Assembly (NCBI RefSeq): GCF_015326965.1
Contig: NZ_CP017659.1
Coordinates: 5,274,001 to 5,338,000 of the forward strand
Source: Paenibacillus sp. JZ16
GTDB lineage: Bacteria; Bacillota; Bacilli; Paenibacillales; Paenibacillaceae
DNA length: 64,000 bases
Direction: 5' to 3'
The notes under the pieces are model-generated. The model did not search any database, was not told where the DNA came from, and saw only the letters and a program-made list of their open reading frames with translations. Below, piece by piece: positions 36,453-44,585 of the stretch; the first letter of the stretch is position 1; every line of letters starts with the position of its first letter. The position numbers were made by a program, and so were the translations under genes.

Positions 36453-37487
36453 ATGACTTTAAGTTTGCCGAACAAAACTTGGCTCAAGAATCTGATCATT
36501 GCCGGTTCCACGATGTTGTTGATGACCTTGTTCATGGTATTATTTGCTGATAAAGCTTCTGCCCACGGATATGTCGATTCCCCAGGCAGCCGCGCCATTC
36601 TGTGTAAGCAGGGGCAAAATACCGATTGCGGCGCAGTCGTGTATGAGCCTCAAAGCTTGGAAGCTCCTAAAGGCTGGCCGAACGCAGGCCCTGCCGATGG
36701 CAAAATCGCCAGTGCAGGCGGCGTGTTCCCTAAACTTGACGAGCAATCCGCAACTCGCTGGAGCAAAGTAAGCATTTCCCCGGGAACCACAACGTTCCAA
36801 TGGCATTTGACAGCCAACCATGCGACGGCAAGCTGGAAATACTACATTACAAAAGACGGCTGGAATCAAAATGCTCCTTTGAGCAGAGCTTCGTTTGATC
36901 TGACGCCTTTCTGCTCCATTAACTACGGCGGTGTAAAACCTCCGACAAACTATGCATCCACTTGTAACGTTCCTGCAAAGTCCGGTTACCATGTCATTCT
37001 GGCGGTATGGGAAGTAGCTGACACAGCTAACGCTTTCTATAACGTTATCGATGTGGACTTTGGCGGTGGTGGAACGCCGAACCCAGGCGTACCGGCACCG
37101 ACAGGACTTACTTCCCCAGCCCAAACCAACAACAGTGTTTCCTTGGCATGGGCAGCTTCCACAGGTGCTTCCAGTTACGAAATCTACCGTGACGGATCCC
37201 TTGTAGGTACTTCCACAACAACCTCCTATACCAATACGGGGTTAGCCGAAGGAACGTCCTATACGTATACTGTGGTCGCCGTGAGCAGTACGGGCAGCAA
37301 ATCATCCGCATCCGCTCCGCTTACCGTATCAACATCCGGAAGCGCAGCGACCTATCCGGCATGGAGCGCAACAGCCGTTTATTTAGGTGGCAGCAAAGTC
37401 AGCCACAACGGCGTGAACTATGAAGCAAGATGGTGGACTCAAGGCGAAACTCCTGGATCTGCCGAAGTTTGGAAGGTCATTCCTTAA
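36453..37487 (+). CDS. Secreted chitin-active lytic polysaccharide monooxygenase (AA10) with FnIII and CBM5/12
   Basis: A 344-aa exported modular protein. The signal peptide ends in ASA, leaving His38 (HGYVDSPGSRAIL) as the mature N-terminus. With His123 (TANHATASW) this forms the copper histidine brace of AA10 LPMOs. Domains: LPMO about 38-205, linker GGGGTPNPGVPAPTG, fibronectin III (about 212-295) and a CBM5/12 chitin-binding module (about 300-344, PAWSATAVYLGGSKVSHNG, YEARWWTQGETPG). It oxidatively cleaves crystalline chitin (or cellulose) outside the cell, with the CBM giving chitin preference. Start ATG behind AAAGGAGG. Transcribed alone, with a possible cre site. Confidence 0.95.
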   Translation: MTLSLPNKTWLKNLIIAGSTMLLMTLFMVLFADKASAHGYVDSPGSRAILCKQGQNTDCGAVVYEPQSLEAPKGWPNAGPADGKIASAGGVFPKLDEQSATRWSKVSISPGTTTFQWHLTANHATASWKYYITKDGWNQNAPLSRASFDLTPFCSINYGGVKPPTNYASTCNVPAKSGYHVILAVWEVADTANAFYNVIDVDFGGGGTPNPGVPAPTGLTSPAQTNNSVSLAWAASTGASSYEIYRDGSLVGTSTTTSYTNTGLAEGTSYTYTVVAVSSTGSKSSASAPLTVSTSGSAATYPAWSATAVYLGGSKVSHNGVNYEARWWTQGETPGSAEVWKVIP

Positions 37488-37499
37488 TCGATAGGGTGA

Positions 37500-37537
37500 G
37501 AGATCCGGCGTCTTATGACTGCCGGATCTTTTTTTTA
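37500..37537 (+). terminator. Terminator after LPMO gene
   Basis: AGATCCGGC, 10-nt loop, GCCGGATCTTTTTTT. Confidence 0.85.
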
Positions 37538-37721
37538 GGCAGCCGGGCAGGGAATGAGAGAGTGGGGGGAGATTTCCTTTTGTTACTTCCATTAATATGC
37601 GTAGAGGAAATAGCTTCCGTCGGCTACGTATTGTCCCTGGTGGCTCTTGAAATTACCGATCGAAATGTTGTGGGTTCACTGACTGTCGATGTCTTTATTC
37701 GATGATTTCATGGCTTTCGTC

Positions 37722-37919
37722 AACTTTAACGGACCCTAGTTCCGTTATTTAAGATCATAACCCGATTTTTCACAATGTACCGGACTCCAGATCCGCTATT
37801 ATGAGAAATACGGGAGCAAATACCAACTAAAACCGCAAATAAGGTCCGCTGGGTCCGCTAAAGTTACTAAAAGGGCTGTTTTCAATGAAATAAGGTATTC
37901 TGAGTCCGTTAGGAGTTTC
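37722..37919. repeat. Four degenerate copies of a short interspersed element
   Basis: Copies at 37722-37750, 37779-37802, 37838-37865 and 37888-37919, in both orientations. They share a core such as TAACGGACNNNAGNTCCGTTATTT or its complement AAATAAGG...GTCCGCTAAAG. Each copy is a loose palindrome. I have the impression such units are common in Paenibacillus intergenic DNA but cannot confirm it here. Confidence 0.5.
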
Positions 37920-38011
37920 TTATACCAAAGAACAAGTACATCGTGCGCACTGCTCCCTGAGCGCACGGTACGTGGCCCGGGGCATGCTTGGATCGACTGT
38001 CGACCGTTGAG

Positions 38012-38095
38012 TTTTGGACATATTGAATGATATGGCGATCGTATTTTTGGACATATTGAACGAAATAGCGATCGTAATTTTTGGACGTTCAGTGA
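38012..38095. repeat. 33-bp tandem repeat, about 2.3 copies
   Basis: TTTTGGACATATTGAA starts each unit, at 38012 and 38045; both units end in GCGATCGTA. A third, partial unit starts near 38078 (TTTTTGGACGTTCAGTGAA). Confidence 0.75.
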
Positions 38096-38185
38096 ATTAT
38101 CTGCTTATTTCTTTTGGTCTAAGCGGGGGGATGGCGAAAAAAGAGCGGGCATGGATGGGAAACATAGCAGTGGAATATAAATAAA

Positions 38186-38236
38186 CAAGCTGCCAGCAAG
38201 CAGCAGCTTGATAAGGCACCCCTAGGGGTGCCTTAT
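38186..38236. repeat. Two adjacent hairpins, including a 26-bp perfect palindrome
   Basis: CAAGCTG...CAGCTTG (38186-38210) and ATAAGGCACCCCT / AGGGGTGCCTTAT (38211-38236, no spacer). They precede the minisatellite and may act as a terminator region for the convergent DeoR gene; there is no T-tract. Confidence 0.6.
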
Positions 38237-38254
38237 GTGTGTTCTGAAAGAAGT

Positions 38255-38497
38255 TCAGGAATGCCGAGGTACGCAAAGGTACGCAAAGGAATGCCTAGGT
38301 GTGCGAAGGAATGCTGAGGTACACAAAGGTATGCAAAAGATGCAAGGTACACAAAGGTATGCAAATTATGAAAGTATGCAAGGTACGCAAAGTATGCAAA
38401 GTATGAAAGTATGCAAGGTATGCAAAGTATGAAAGTATGCAAGGTATGCAAGATATGCAATGTATGCAAAGTATGAAGGTATGCAAAGTGTGAAAGC
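38255..38497. repeat. Minisatellite of GTATGCAAA-type units
   Basis: About 240 nt of 8-10-bp units (GTATGCAAA, GTACGCAAA, GTATGAAA). The 3' part has a higher-order 26-bp unit, with consecutive copies at 38405-38430 and 38431-38456 and a related one from 38370; the 5' part is more degenerate. It ends directly at the DeoR stop codon. Both strands are open in some frames (LHTLHILHT-like), which reflects the repeat rather than a gene. Confidence 0.85.
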
Positions 38498-38498
38498 C

Positions 38499-39260
38499 TC
38501 AAACTCTGTACACGGTAATGCCCCGTTCCTGGAACGGCTTGATATCCGAGTCGGAAGCCTCAGTGCCGGTGACAAGAGTATGTATCGCGCTGTTGGGGGC
38601 GACCGTGTGCAGAGACAGTTTGCCGATCTTGCTGTGGTCGGTGACAACGACAATTTCACCTGCGGCCTGAATCATGTTCTGCTTGGCCGGGACGAGCAGC
38701 GCTTCCGGGTGCATGAGGCCATGCTGAGGATGCAGGGCAGGGGTACCGATAAATGCTTTCTCGACATGCAGGGATTTCAGCACATGGTCGGTAAACATGC
38801 CGTTTAGCATGTAACTCGAGGGGTACAGCTCCCCGCCGGTCAGGATGACTTTGATGCCCGGAGCATCGCGAAGTTCGACGGCCACGTTCATATCGTTCGT
38901 AATGACCGTAATGTCCGAGCGGTGCACAAGATGCGTTGCAATATGAAGGGTGGTTGTTCCCGAATCAATGATGATATTCTCCCCGTCTTCCACGAGAGAA
39001 GCCGCGAGCTGACCGATGCGTATTTTCTCGTCCCGATGAAAGTTGGTTCGCTCATTAAAGGACGGCTCGTTATGCGTCCATTGCTCCATGATGACCCCGC
39101 CATGCGTGCGTTTCAAAGCGCCTTCCTGTTCTATCTCCGCCAGATCGCGGCGGATGGTTGCCGTGTGAACACCGAATTCAGATGCCAGCGCAGCAACCGT
39201 TGCTGTTCGGTATTGCCTTACATAATCAATAATCCTTTTCTTTCGTTCATGTGCTAGCAA
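38499..39260 (-). CDS. DeoR/GlpR family transcriptional regulator
   Basis: A 253-aa DeoR-type repressor. The N-terminal helix-turn-helix is in TVAALASEFGVHTATIRRDLAEIEQEGALKRTHGGV (about 19-54), and the C-terminal sugar-phosphate-binding domain has the IIDSGTTTLHIATHL and VVVTDHSKIGKLSL motifs. It starts with TTG at 39260 behind GGAAGGGAG. It is divergent from the transporter operon beginning at 39623 and probably represses it; GlpR-like members respond to glycerol phosphates, which fits the downstream enzymes. A minisatellite abuts its 3' end. Confidence 0.92.
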   Translation of the reverse strand: MLAHERKKRIIDYVRQYRTATVAALASEFGVHTATIRRDLAEIEQEGALKRTHGGVIMEQWTHNEPSFNERTNFHRDEKIRIGQLAASLVEDGENIIIDSGTTTLHIATHLVHRSDITVITNDMNVAVELRDAPGIKVILTGGELYPSSYMLNGMFTDHVLKSLHVEKAFIGTPALHPQHGLMHPEALLVPAKQNMIQAAGEIVVVTDHSKIGKLSLHTVAPNSAIHTLVTGTEASDSDIKPFQERGITVYRV

Positions 39261-39318
39261 TCGATAATTTCTCCCTTCCTAAATAGACAATGAGCTGTGC
39301 AGGTACGTTTGTACATAC

Positions 39319-39335
39319 AATGCGCACTTTTGCTC
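39319..39335 (-). promoter_or_regulatory. Candidate DeoR operator, copy 1
   Basis: Read on the minus strand: GAGCAAAAGTGCGCATT. It matches the copy at 39487-39503 at 14 of 17 positions, in opposite orientation, 58 nt from the DeoR start. Confidence 0.45.
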
Positions 39336-39486
39336 TTTTATGCTTAAGGATTCCATGTCTATCTAGTGTACTCCCAGTATGTTAATGCCATGTTAAATCC
39401 CTTGATGCGAAGCGAATTTACAAAATCCGTACGAAGGTCTAACACTCTCCTAATATTGCACATCTACAATCGAATTAAATAAAAAT

Positions 39487-39503
39487 GAACAAAAGTGATC
39501 ATT
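39487..39503 (+). promoter_or_regulatory. Candidate DeoR operator, copy 2
   Basis: GAACAAAAGTGATCATT, about 120 nt upstream of the ATPase gene. With copy 1 it would allow looping repression across the divergent region. Confidence 0.45.
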
Positions 39504-39622
39504 ACATGTGCATTTGGTGCGTACTTATTATCAGATGCATGTAAGGGATTTCATTTTTATGGATTCATTTATTATTCGCTTGTCATGACAGCATCATTAC
39601 ACTTTCGTGAGGGGGATCGCTC

Positions 39623-40678
39623 TTGGCATCCATTGAATTTGTGAAAGTAAGCAAGTCGTTTGATCGTCAAACCGTCATACAGGACCTGGACCTTACCATC
39701 GAGGACGGAAAATTCACCGTGCTGGTCGGTCCGTCAGGCTGCGGGAAAACAACGCTCCTAAGGATGATCGCGGGCATTGACCCTCAAACCTCCGGTTCCG
39801 TTCTTATCGATGGCAAGGATGTTACGCGCATTGCGCCGGGTAAACGCGGCGTGGCCATGGTATTCCAGAATTACGCGATCTACCCGACCATGTCGGTCCG
39901 CGAGAATATCGAGTTTGGTCTCGTGAACAACAAGGTTCCCAAAGCCGAGCGTACACGTCTGGTGGAGACTATAGGGGCAACCGTTGGACTGAACGATTAC
40001 TTGGATCGCAAGCCATCCACCTTGTCCGGCGGACAACGGCAGCGGGTGGCTTTGGCCCGGGCGATGGTTAAGAATCCGTCCGTTTTCCTGATGGATGAGC
40101 CGTTGTCCAATCTGGATGCCAAGCTCAGGGTTCAGATGCGGATCGAGCTGATTGAGCTGCATAAGAAGCTGGGAACGACCTTTGTCTATGTGACCCATGA
40201 CCAAATCGAGGCCATGTCGATGGCAGACACCATCGTCCTTATGAACAAAGGCATCATACAGCAGGAAGCGCCGCCTGAAGTGGTGTACCGGGAGCCCAGC
40301 AATCTGTTTGCGGCCCAGTTTATCGGGGTTCCCCCCATGAACATTGCGCCGCTTGGCGACGATCGCACCACATTCGGATTCCGTCCGGAGAGCGTCGTGA
40401 TCGGCACAGAACCGGAGTCGTTTCATTATACGACCAAGGGGGAGGTCATCACGCGCGAAATGCTGGGATCCGAGACGATTTATCAGGTGAGGACAACGGA
40501 GGGCCAGGCATTCATGGTGAAGTGTCAGGATGACCAGTTCCATGTCGATCAGGAGGTACATCTCGGCGTACCGGCGGATAAATTGTTTTTCTTCGGAGCG
40601 GATGAGAACCGGATCGAAGCGCAGGACGTCCGCTATAGGGAGTTCATGGAGCGGCTGAGAGGGCTGGCTCATGGATAA
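39623..40678 (+). CDS. ugpC: ABC transporter ATP-binding protein, UgpC/MalK type
   Basis: A 351-aa ATPase of the sugar/glycerol-phosphate CUT1 class. Walker [10 protein letters not shown] (about 37-45), signature [14 protein letters not shown], Walker [14 protein letters not shown] and the switch His in [10 protein letters not shown] are intact, followed by a C-terminal TOBE-like regulatory domain (about 240-345). It powers the permeases encoded next. The start is TTG behind GAGGGGG. It overlaps the permease gene by 8 nt. The name ugpC is by context; MsmX-type exchangeability with other sugar transporters in the genome is possible. Confidence 0.9.
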   Translation: MASIEFVKVSKSFDRQTVIQDLDLTIEDGKFTVLVGPSGCGKTTLLRMIAGIDPQTSGSVLIDGKDVTRIAPGKRGVAMVFQNYAIYPTMSVRENIEFGLVNNKVPKAERTRLVETIGATVGLNDYLDRKPSTLSGGQRQRVALARAMVKNPSVFLMDEPLSNLDAKLRVQMRIELIELHKKLGTTFVYVTHDQIEAMSMADTIVLMNKGIIQQEAPPEVVYREPSNLFAAQFIGVPPMNIAPLGDDRTTFGFRPESVVIGTEPESFHYTTKGEVITREMLGSETIYQVRTTEGQAFMVKCQDDQFHVDQEVHLGVPADKLFFFGADENRIEAQDVRYREFMERLRGLAHG

Positions 40679-41549
40679 GAAGCGGATCTGGGAAGGGATC
40701 AGGCCCTATGTGCTGATCGCGCCGGCCATGGCTGGTATCATACTGTTTGTGATGTATCCGGTAGGTTATCTGATTTACTTAAGCCTGTTCAAATACAACC
40801 TGATGAACAAGGATAAGAGCAAGTTTGTCGGACTGGACAATTTCACCCAGATTCTGGGCCGCGGGGATTTCTACAAAGCGCTCTGGAACACGTCCATCTA
40901 CACAGTCGGCGTCGTTATTCTAACCATGCTGCTATCCTTGCTGATTGCGGTATGGCTTAACAAGAAGGGGCGTTTCAATTCGGTCGTTCAGGCCGGGATT
41001 TTTACGCCGCACGTCGTTTCGATTGTGTCGATCTCATTGGTCTGGCTGTGGCTGATGGAGCCGAATCAAGGACTTCTCAACTATATCTTCAAGCTGGTGG
41101 GACTCCCGCCGTCCGCATGGCTGCAAAGCTCCAAGACCGCATTGATTTCCGTCATTATCGTATCGGTCTGGCAGGCTATCGGCTATTACACCTTGATTAT
41201 CGTGGCAGCCCTGCAGAGCATATCGCCAAGCATTTATGAAGCGGCGGCGCTGGATAATGCCAGCAGGTTCAAGGTGTTTTATAAAATCACATTGCCGATG
41301 ATTTCGCCGCAGCTGTTTTTTATCCTGATCATCATGACGATCGGTTCCTTCAAAGTCTTCGATACCGTTCAGGTGATGACAGGCGGAGGACCGAATAATG
41401 CAACGACTACGCTTGTGTATTACATATACGGCTTCCGGACGACCAATATCGGTTATTCGGCCGCGACAGGCGTTGTGCTTATGGCCATTATCGGTTTGCT
41501 CACGTTCATTTATTTCCGGCTGCTGTCCAAAAAGGTCCATTATCAATAA
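40671..41549 (+). CDS. ugpA: ABC transporter permease, UgpA type
   Basis: A 292-aa inner-membrane permease with six helices. It has the N-terminal YVLIAPAMAGIILFVMYPVGYLIYLSLF and the EAA-type loop YEAAALDNASRFKVFYKITLPMI. The start overlaps the ATPase gene by 8 nt. Together with the next permease it forms the channel of a CUT1 importer; the operon partners (phosphodiesterase, glycerol-phosphate dehydrogenase) point to glycerophosphodiester or glycerol-phosphate cargo. Confidence 0.9.
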   Translation: MDKKRIWEGIRPYVLIAPAMAGIILFVMYPVGYLIYLSLFKYNLMNKDKSKFVGLDNFTQILGRGDFYKALWNTSIYTVGVVILTMLLSLLIAVWLNKKGRFNSVVQAGIFTPHVVSIVSISLVWLWLMEPNQGLLNYIFKLVGLPPSAWLQSSKTALISVIIVSVWQAIGYYTLIIVAALQSISPSIYEAAALDNASRFKVFYKITLPMISPQLFFILIIMTIGSFKVFDTVQVMTGGGPNNATTTLVYYIYGFRTTNIGYSAATGVVLMAIIGLLTFIYFRLLSKKVHYQ

Positions 41550-41579
41550 GGCTTTGGCCATGCAGAAAGGAGGCACAGT

Positions 41580-42413
41580 TTGAAGACCTTTGACTTAAAA
41601 ATCGTATGGACAATGCTAGGTTATTTGCTGAAAGCCGCGGTGCTCATGATATTTATCTTCCCGTTTCTGTGGATGATCTCCACCTCGCTCCAGACATTCC
41701 GGGAAACGATGACGTTTCCGCCAACGTGGATTCCAGCCTCGCCGCAGTGGGGCAACTTCGCGGAGGCGATGCAGGCAGGTCCTTTTCTGACCTATTTCAG
41801 GAACTCGGTTGTTGTCACGGGATCCATCATCGTTCTGCAGTTCCTGATCATGATCCCGGCCGCGTACGCATTTGCCAAGTATAAGTTTCCGGGAAAAACG
41901 CTGCTGTTCGGCATGATCCTGCTGGCCTTCATGATCCCGGGCCAGGTGACGTTCATTCCGGTCTATCTGATGATGGCCGATTGGGGATTGGTCAAAACCC
42001 TGCTGCCGCAGATTATCCCGTTCATCTCGAATGCCTTCGGCATCTTCCTGCTGCGGCAATATTTCATGCAGATTCCGGAGGAAATCATTGAAGCGGCCCG
42101 CCTTGATAATGCGAGTGAATTCAAAATCATTCGAAAAATCATGATTCCCATGTCGAAGCCGGCACTGGCTACCATTGCGCTGTTCAGCTTTGTCAGCCAC
42201 TGGAATGACTATTTTTGGCCGCTCGTCATGACCGATTCTGCTGCTGTCCGGCCGCTGACCCTGGGGATCGCCATGCTAAGGGAGACTGAGGGCATCAGCA
42301 ACTGGCATATCATTATGGCCGGGAATGTGATTCTGGTGGTGCCGATCCTGCTTGTGTATGTATTCTGCTCGAAACACATCGTGAAGGCTTTTGTTTATTC
42401 AGGCATTAAATAA
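41580..42413 (+). CDS. ugpE: ABC transporter permease, UgpE type
   Basis: A 277-aa permease, second channel subunit, with six helices and the loop EEIIEAARLDNASEFKIIRKIMIPMSK. TTG start at 41580 behind AAAGGAGG. It follows the UgpA-like gene by 30 nt. Confidence 0.9.
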   Translation: MKTFDLKIVWTMLGYLLKAAVLMIFIFPFLWMISTSLQTFRETMTFPPTWIPASPQWGNFAEAMQAGPFLTYFRNSVVVTGSIIVLQFLIMIPAAYAFAKYKFPGKTLLFGMILLAFMIPGQVTFIPVYLMMADWGLVKTLLPQIIPFISNAFGIFLLRQYFMQIPEEIIEAARLDNASEFKIIRKIMIPMSKPALATIALFSFVSHWNDYFWPLVMTDSAAVRPLTLGIAMLRETEGISNWHIIMAGNVILVVPILLVYVFCSKHIVKAFVYSGIK

Positions 42414-42474
42414 TTACAGGAAATGACAGGGTTCAGCAATTCATAATCGAATAATTAATGGAGGAATGAGTCAT

Positions 42475-43791
42475 ATGAAATCCAAATGGTATACACTGCT
42501 ATCCGTCATCATGCTGTTCAGTTTGCTTGCCGCATGCGGTGGCGGGGGAACTTCCAGTGATCCAGGCGAAGCCCCGGGCAGCGGGGGAACCGAAGCCCCG
42601 TCCGGAGACAAAGGGAAAACCACGGTTCAGTTCTGGCACTCGCTGGGCGGCAAGAACGGGGAATACATGGACGCGCTCATCCAGCGTTTTAATGCATCCC
42701 ATGAGGATATCGAGGTGATAGGCACCTTCCAGGGAAGTTATGACGAGACGGTAACCAAGCTGCAGCAAGCGATAGCATCCGATACCGGTCCGGACGTCAG
42801 TATGCTGGAGCGAGCCTACGTTCAGATGTTCGCCGATTCGGAAGTGCTTGAAGATCTGACGCCTTATCTAGAAGGCTCTGGCATCAGCGTTGACGACTTT
42901 ACGCCGGGACTGATGGGACATTCCACCTTCAATGATCAATTAGTATCGCTGCCGCTGAACCGTTCCACCCCGATTCTGCATGTGAACAAAACATTGCTGG
43001 ATGAGCAGGGTCTTCAAATTCCGACCACATGGGAGGAGCTGAAGGAGGTCGCCAATGCGCTGGTGGTTAAGGAAGGCAGCGAGTATAAGCGCTACGGCGT
43101 TACGATGCCTTATGACACTTGGTATCCGATTGCCATGATCTCGCAGGCTGGCGGCACTTTTTTCAACGATGATAATACGTCGATCGGCTTCGGGGATAAC
43201 GGCGCAGGCGCCAAGATGTTCACTTACCTTAAAGACCTGCAAAGCACAGGCGCCTTGTATTATCCGCCGGCTCAGGATTCCGGCAACATTGTGAACAGCA
43301 TGTTTGTGGAAGGCAAGGTCGGAATGATGTATCAATCGACGGGATCGATTGGCGGGCTGTCCAGCGCGGTGGATTTCGATTACGTGACGGCATTCCTGCC
43401 TAAGGACGAAGTATATGCGAATCCGACCGGAGGCGCGAATGTGACGATGCTGTCCTCTTCCAAGAACAAGGAAGCGGCATGGGAGTTCATCCGGTGGATG
43501 GAGATGGAAGAGGAAGGCGGTCTTGAATTTATTTTGCAATCCGGTTATCTGCCTTTCACGAAGAAGATGGTAGAGTCGGAGAAGATCCAAGAGCTGTGGG
43601 CCAAGGAACCGAACCGCAAAGTCGCCTATGATCAGCTGGAATTTGCGACCGATACCAATAAGGACGTAGCATGGCCGGAGATTATGCATGAGTTCTTCTC
43701 GGCTATGGAAGCGATCATGTACGACAGCAAGGATATTCCGGCTACGCTGGATACCTTCAAGAAAGAGACGGAACGGATTTTGGCCCAATAA
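42475..43791 (+). CDS. ugpB: ABC transporter substrate-binding lipoprotein, UgpB type
   Basis: A 438-aa extracellular binding protein. The signal peptide is followed by lipobox LLAAC and a Gly/Ser-rich linker. The mature domain begins TTVQFWHSLGGKNGEYMDALIQRFNAS, as in UgpB/MalE proteins, and contains the conserved NRSTPILHVNKTLLDEQG and PTTWEEL segments. ATG 42475 is preferred to 42466 because the ribosome site AATGGAGG then has a 10-nt spacing. It captures the substrate for the two permeases and, in the operon, suits glycerophosphodiesters. Confidence 0.9.
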   Translation: MKSKWYTLLSVIMLFSLLAACGGGGTSSDPGEAPGSGGTEAPSGDKGKTTVQFWHSLGGKNGEYMDALIQRFNASHEDIEVIGTFQGSYDETVTKLQQAIASDTGPDVSMLERAYVQMFADSEVLEDLTPYLEGSGISVDDFTPGLMGHSTFNDQLVSLPLNRSTPILHVNKTLLDEQGLQIPTTWEELKEVANALVVKEGSEYKRYGVTMPYDTWYPIAMISQAGGTFFNDDNTSIGFGDNGAGAKMFTYLKDLQSTGALYYPPAQDSGNIVNSMFVEGKVGMMYQSTGSIGGLSSAVDFDYVTAFLPKDEVYANPTGGANVTMLSSSKNKEAAWEFIRWMEMEEEGGLEFILQSGYLPFTKKMVESEKIQELWAKEPNRKVAYDQLEFATDTNKDVAWPEIMHEFFSAMEAIMYDSKDIPATLDTFKKETERILAQ

Positions 43792-43817
43792 CAACTGGTA
43801 AAGGAGTGGCAGGACAT

Positions 43818-44585
43818 ATGATCGAACGACTACGGGAACCATCCTGTACGATGGTGGCTGCACATCGCGGGTATAAATCAGCTTATCCGGAAAATACGCT
43901 GCTGGCCTTTCGCAAGGCGCTGGAGTTAGGGGTAGATATGCTGGAGTTTGATCTTCGGCTGACGCGGGATAAGGAAGTGGTGGTTATCCATGATGCAACG
44001 GTTCAGCGCACGACGAGCGGCGCCGGCGAGGTGAGGGATTATACGCTTGCAGAGCTGAAATCCCTCGATGCGGGCGGCTGGTTCGCTCGGGAGTTTGAGG
44101 GATTTAAGATCCCGACGCTTGCGGAGCTATGCGAACTGCTCCGGGAATATCCCGAAGTTCTGTGCAACGTGGAGATTAAGCCAAGCCCTGATGCTATAGA
44201 GGCAGCAGACCTGGCGATTGATGTGCTGAACCGATACGGGTACCTGCAGCGCTGTGTATTCACCTGCTTCGATGCAGAAGTTCTGACCCATATTCATGAT
44301 ACGCATGGACTGAAGACCCAGGGTTTTCCTGGCGAGAAAATGTCCCGATTTGTCCTCGGCGAGGATGGAACCTACTCCAAGATGTGGGCAATCGGCGTGG
44401 AGATGCCGCTGCTTACGCCGGAGCTCGTTGCCCGGTTTCAGGAGCAGGGACTGCTGGTCTGGAGCTATTGTCCGGACGATGAGGAGGGTGTCCGCTATTC
44501 GCTGGAATGCGGGGTTACCGGCATGACCTGCAATGACCCGCTGCCGGCGATGGCTGTGATCGGAAAGAAGGGCACGCCGATATGA
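43818..44585 (+). CDS. ugpQ: Glycerophosphodiester phosphodiesterase
   Basis: A 255-aa cytoplasmic GDPD-family phosphodiesterase. Catalytic signature: AAHRGYKSAYPENTLLAF (HR...E-N-T), LEFDLRLTRDKEVVVIHDATVQRTT, and the later CNVEIKPSP (E and K) are all present. It hydrolyses glycerol-phospho-X to glycerol phosphate plus the alcohol. No signal peptide, so it acts after import. ATG 43818 is preferred over GTG 43806. The stop overlaps the next start (ATGA), so it is translationally coupled to the glycerol-1-phosphate dehydrogenase. Confidence 0.92.
   Translation: MIERLREPSCTMVAAHRGYKSAYPENTLLAFRKALELGVDMLEFDLRLTRDKEVVVIHDATVQRTTSGAGEVRDYTLAELKSLDAGGWFAREFEGFKIPTLAELCELLREYPEVLCNVEIKPSPDAIEAADLAIDVLNRYGYLQRCVFTCFDAEVLTHIHDTHGLKTQGFPGEKMSRFVLGEDGTYSKMWAIGVEMPLLTPELVARFQEQGLLVWSYCPDDEEGVRYSLECGVTGMTCNDPLPAMAVIGKKGTPI

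Larger units (their letters stand above)
37538..38211. other. Gene-free region with several repeats
   Basis: No credible gene. An open frame at 37430-37705 overlaps the LPMO end and has no ribosome site. The stretch contains four degenerate GTCCGC/TAACGGAC units and a 33-bp tandem repeat, both listed separately. Confidence 0.6.

Noticed and set aside
37430..37705. 91-codon open frame overlapping the LPMO end
   Set aside because: No ribosome site; it crosses the LPMO terminator.
38233..38498. CRISPR array
   Set aside because: Units are 8-10 bp and contiguous, with no unique spacers of 30 nt or cas genes.
38233..38502. Open frames with products like LHTLHILHTLHTF on the minus strand and MQGTQSMQSMK on the plus strand
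   Set aside because: They are translations of the GTATGCAAA minisatellite. Both strands are open and no ribosome site precedes them.
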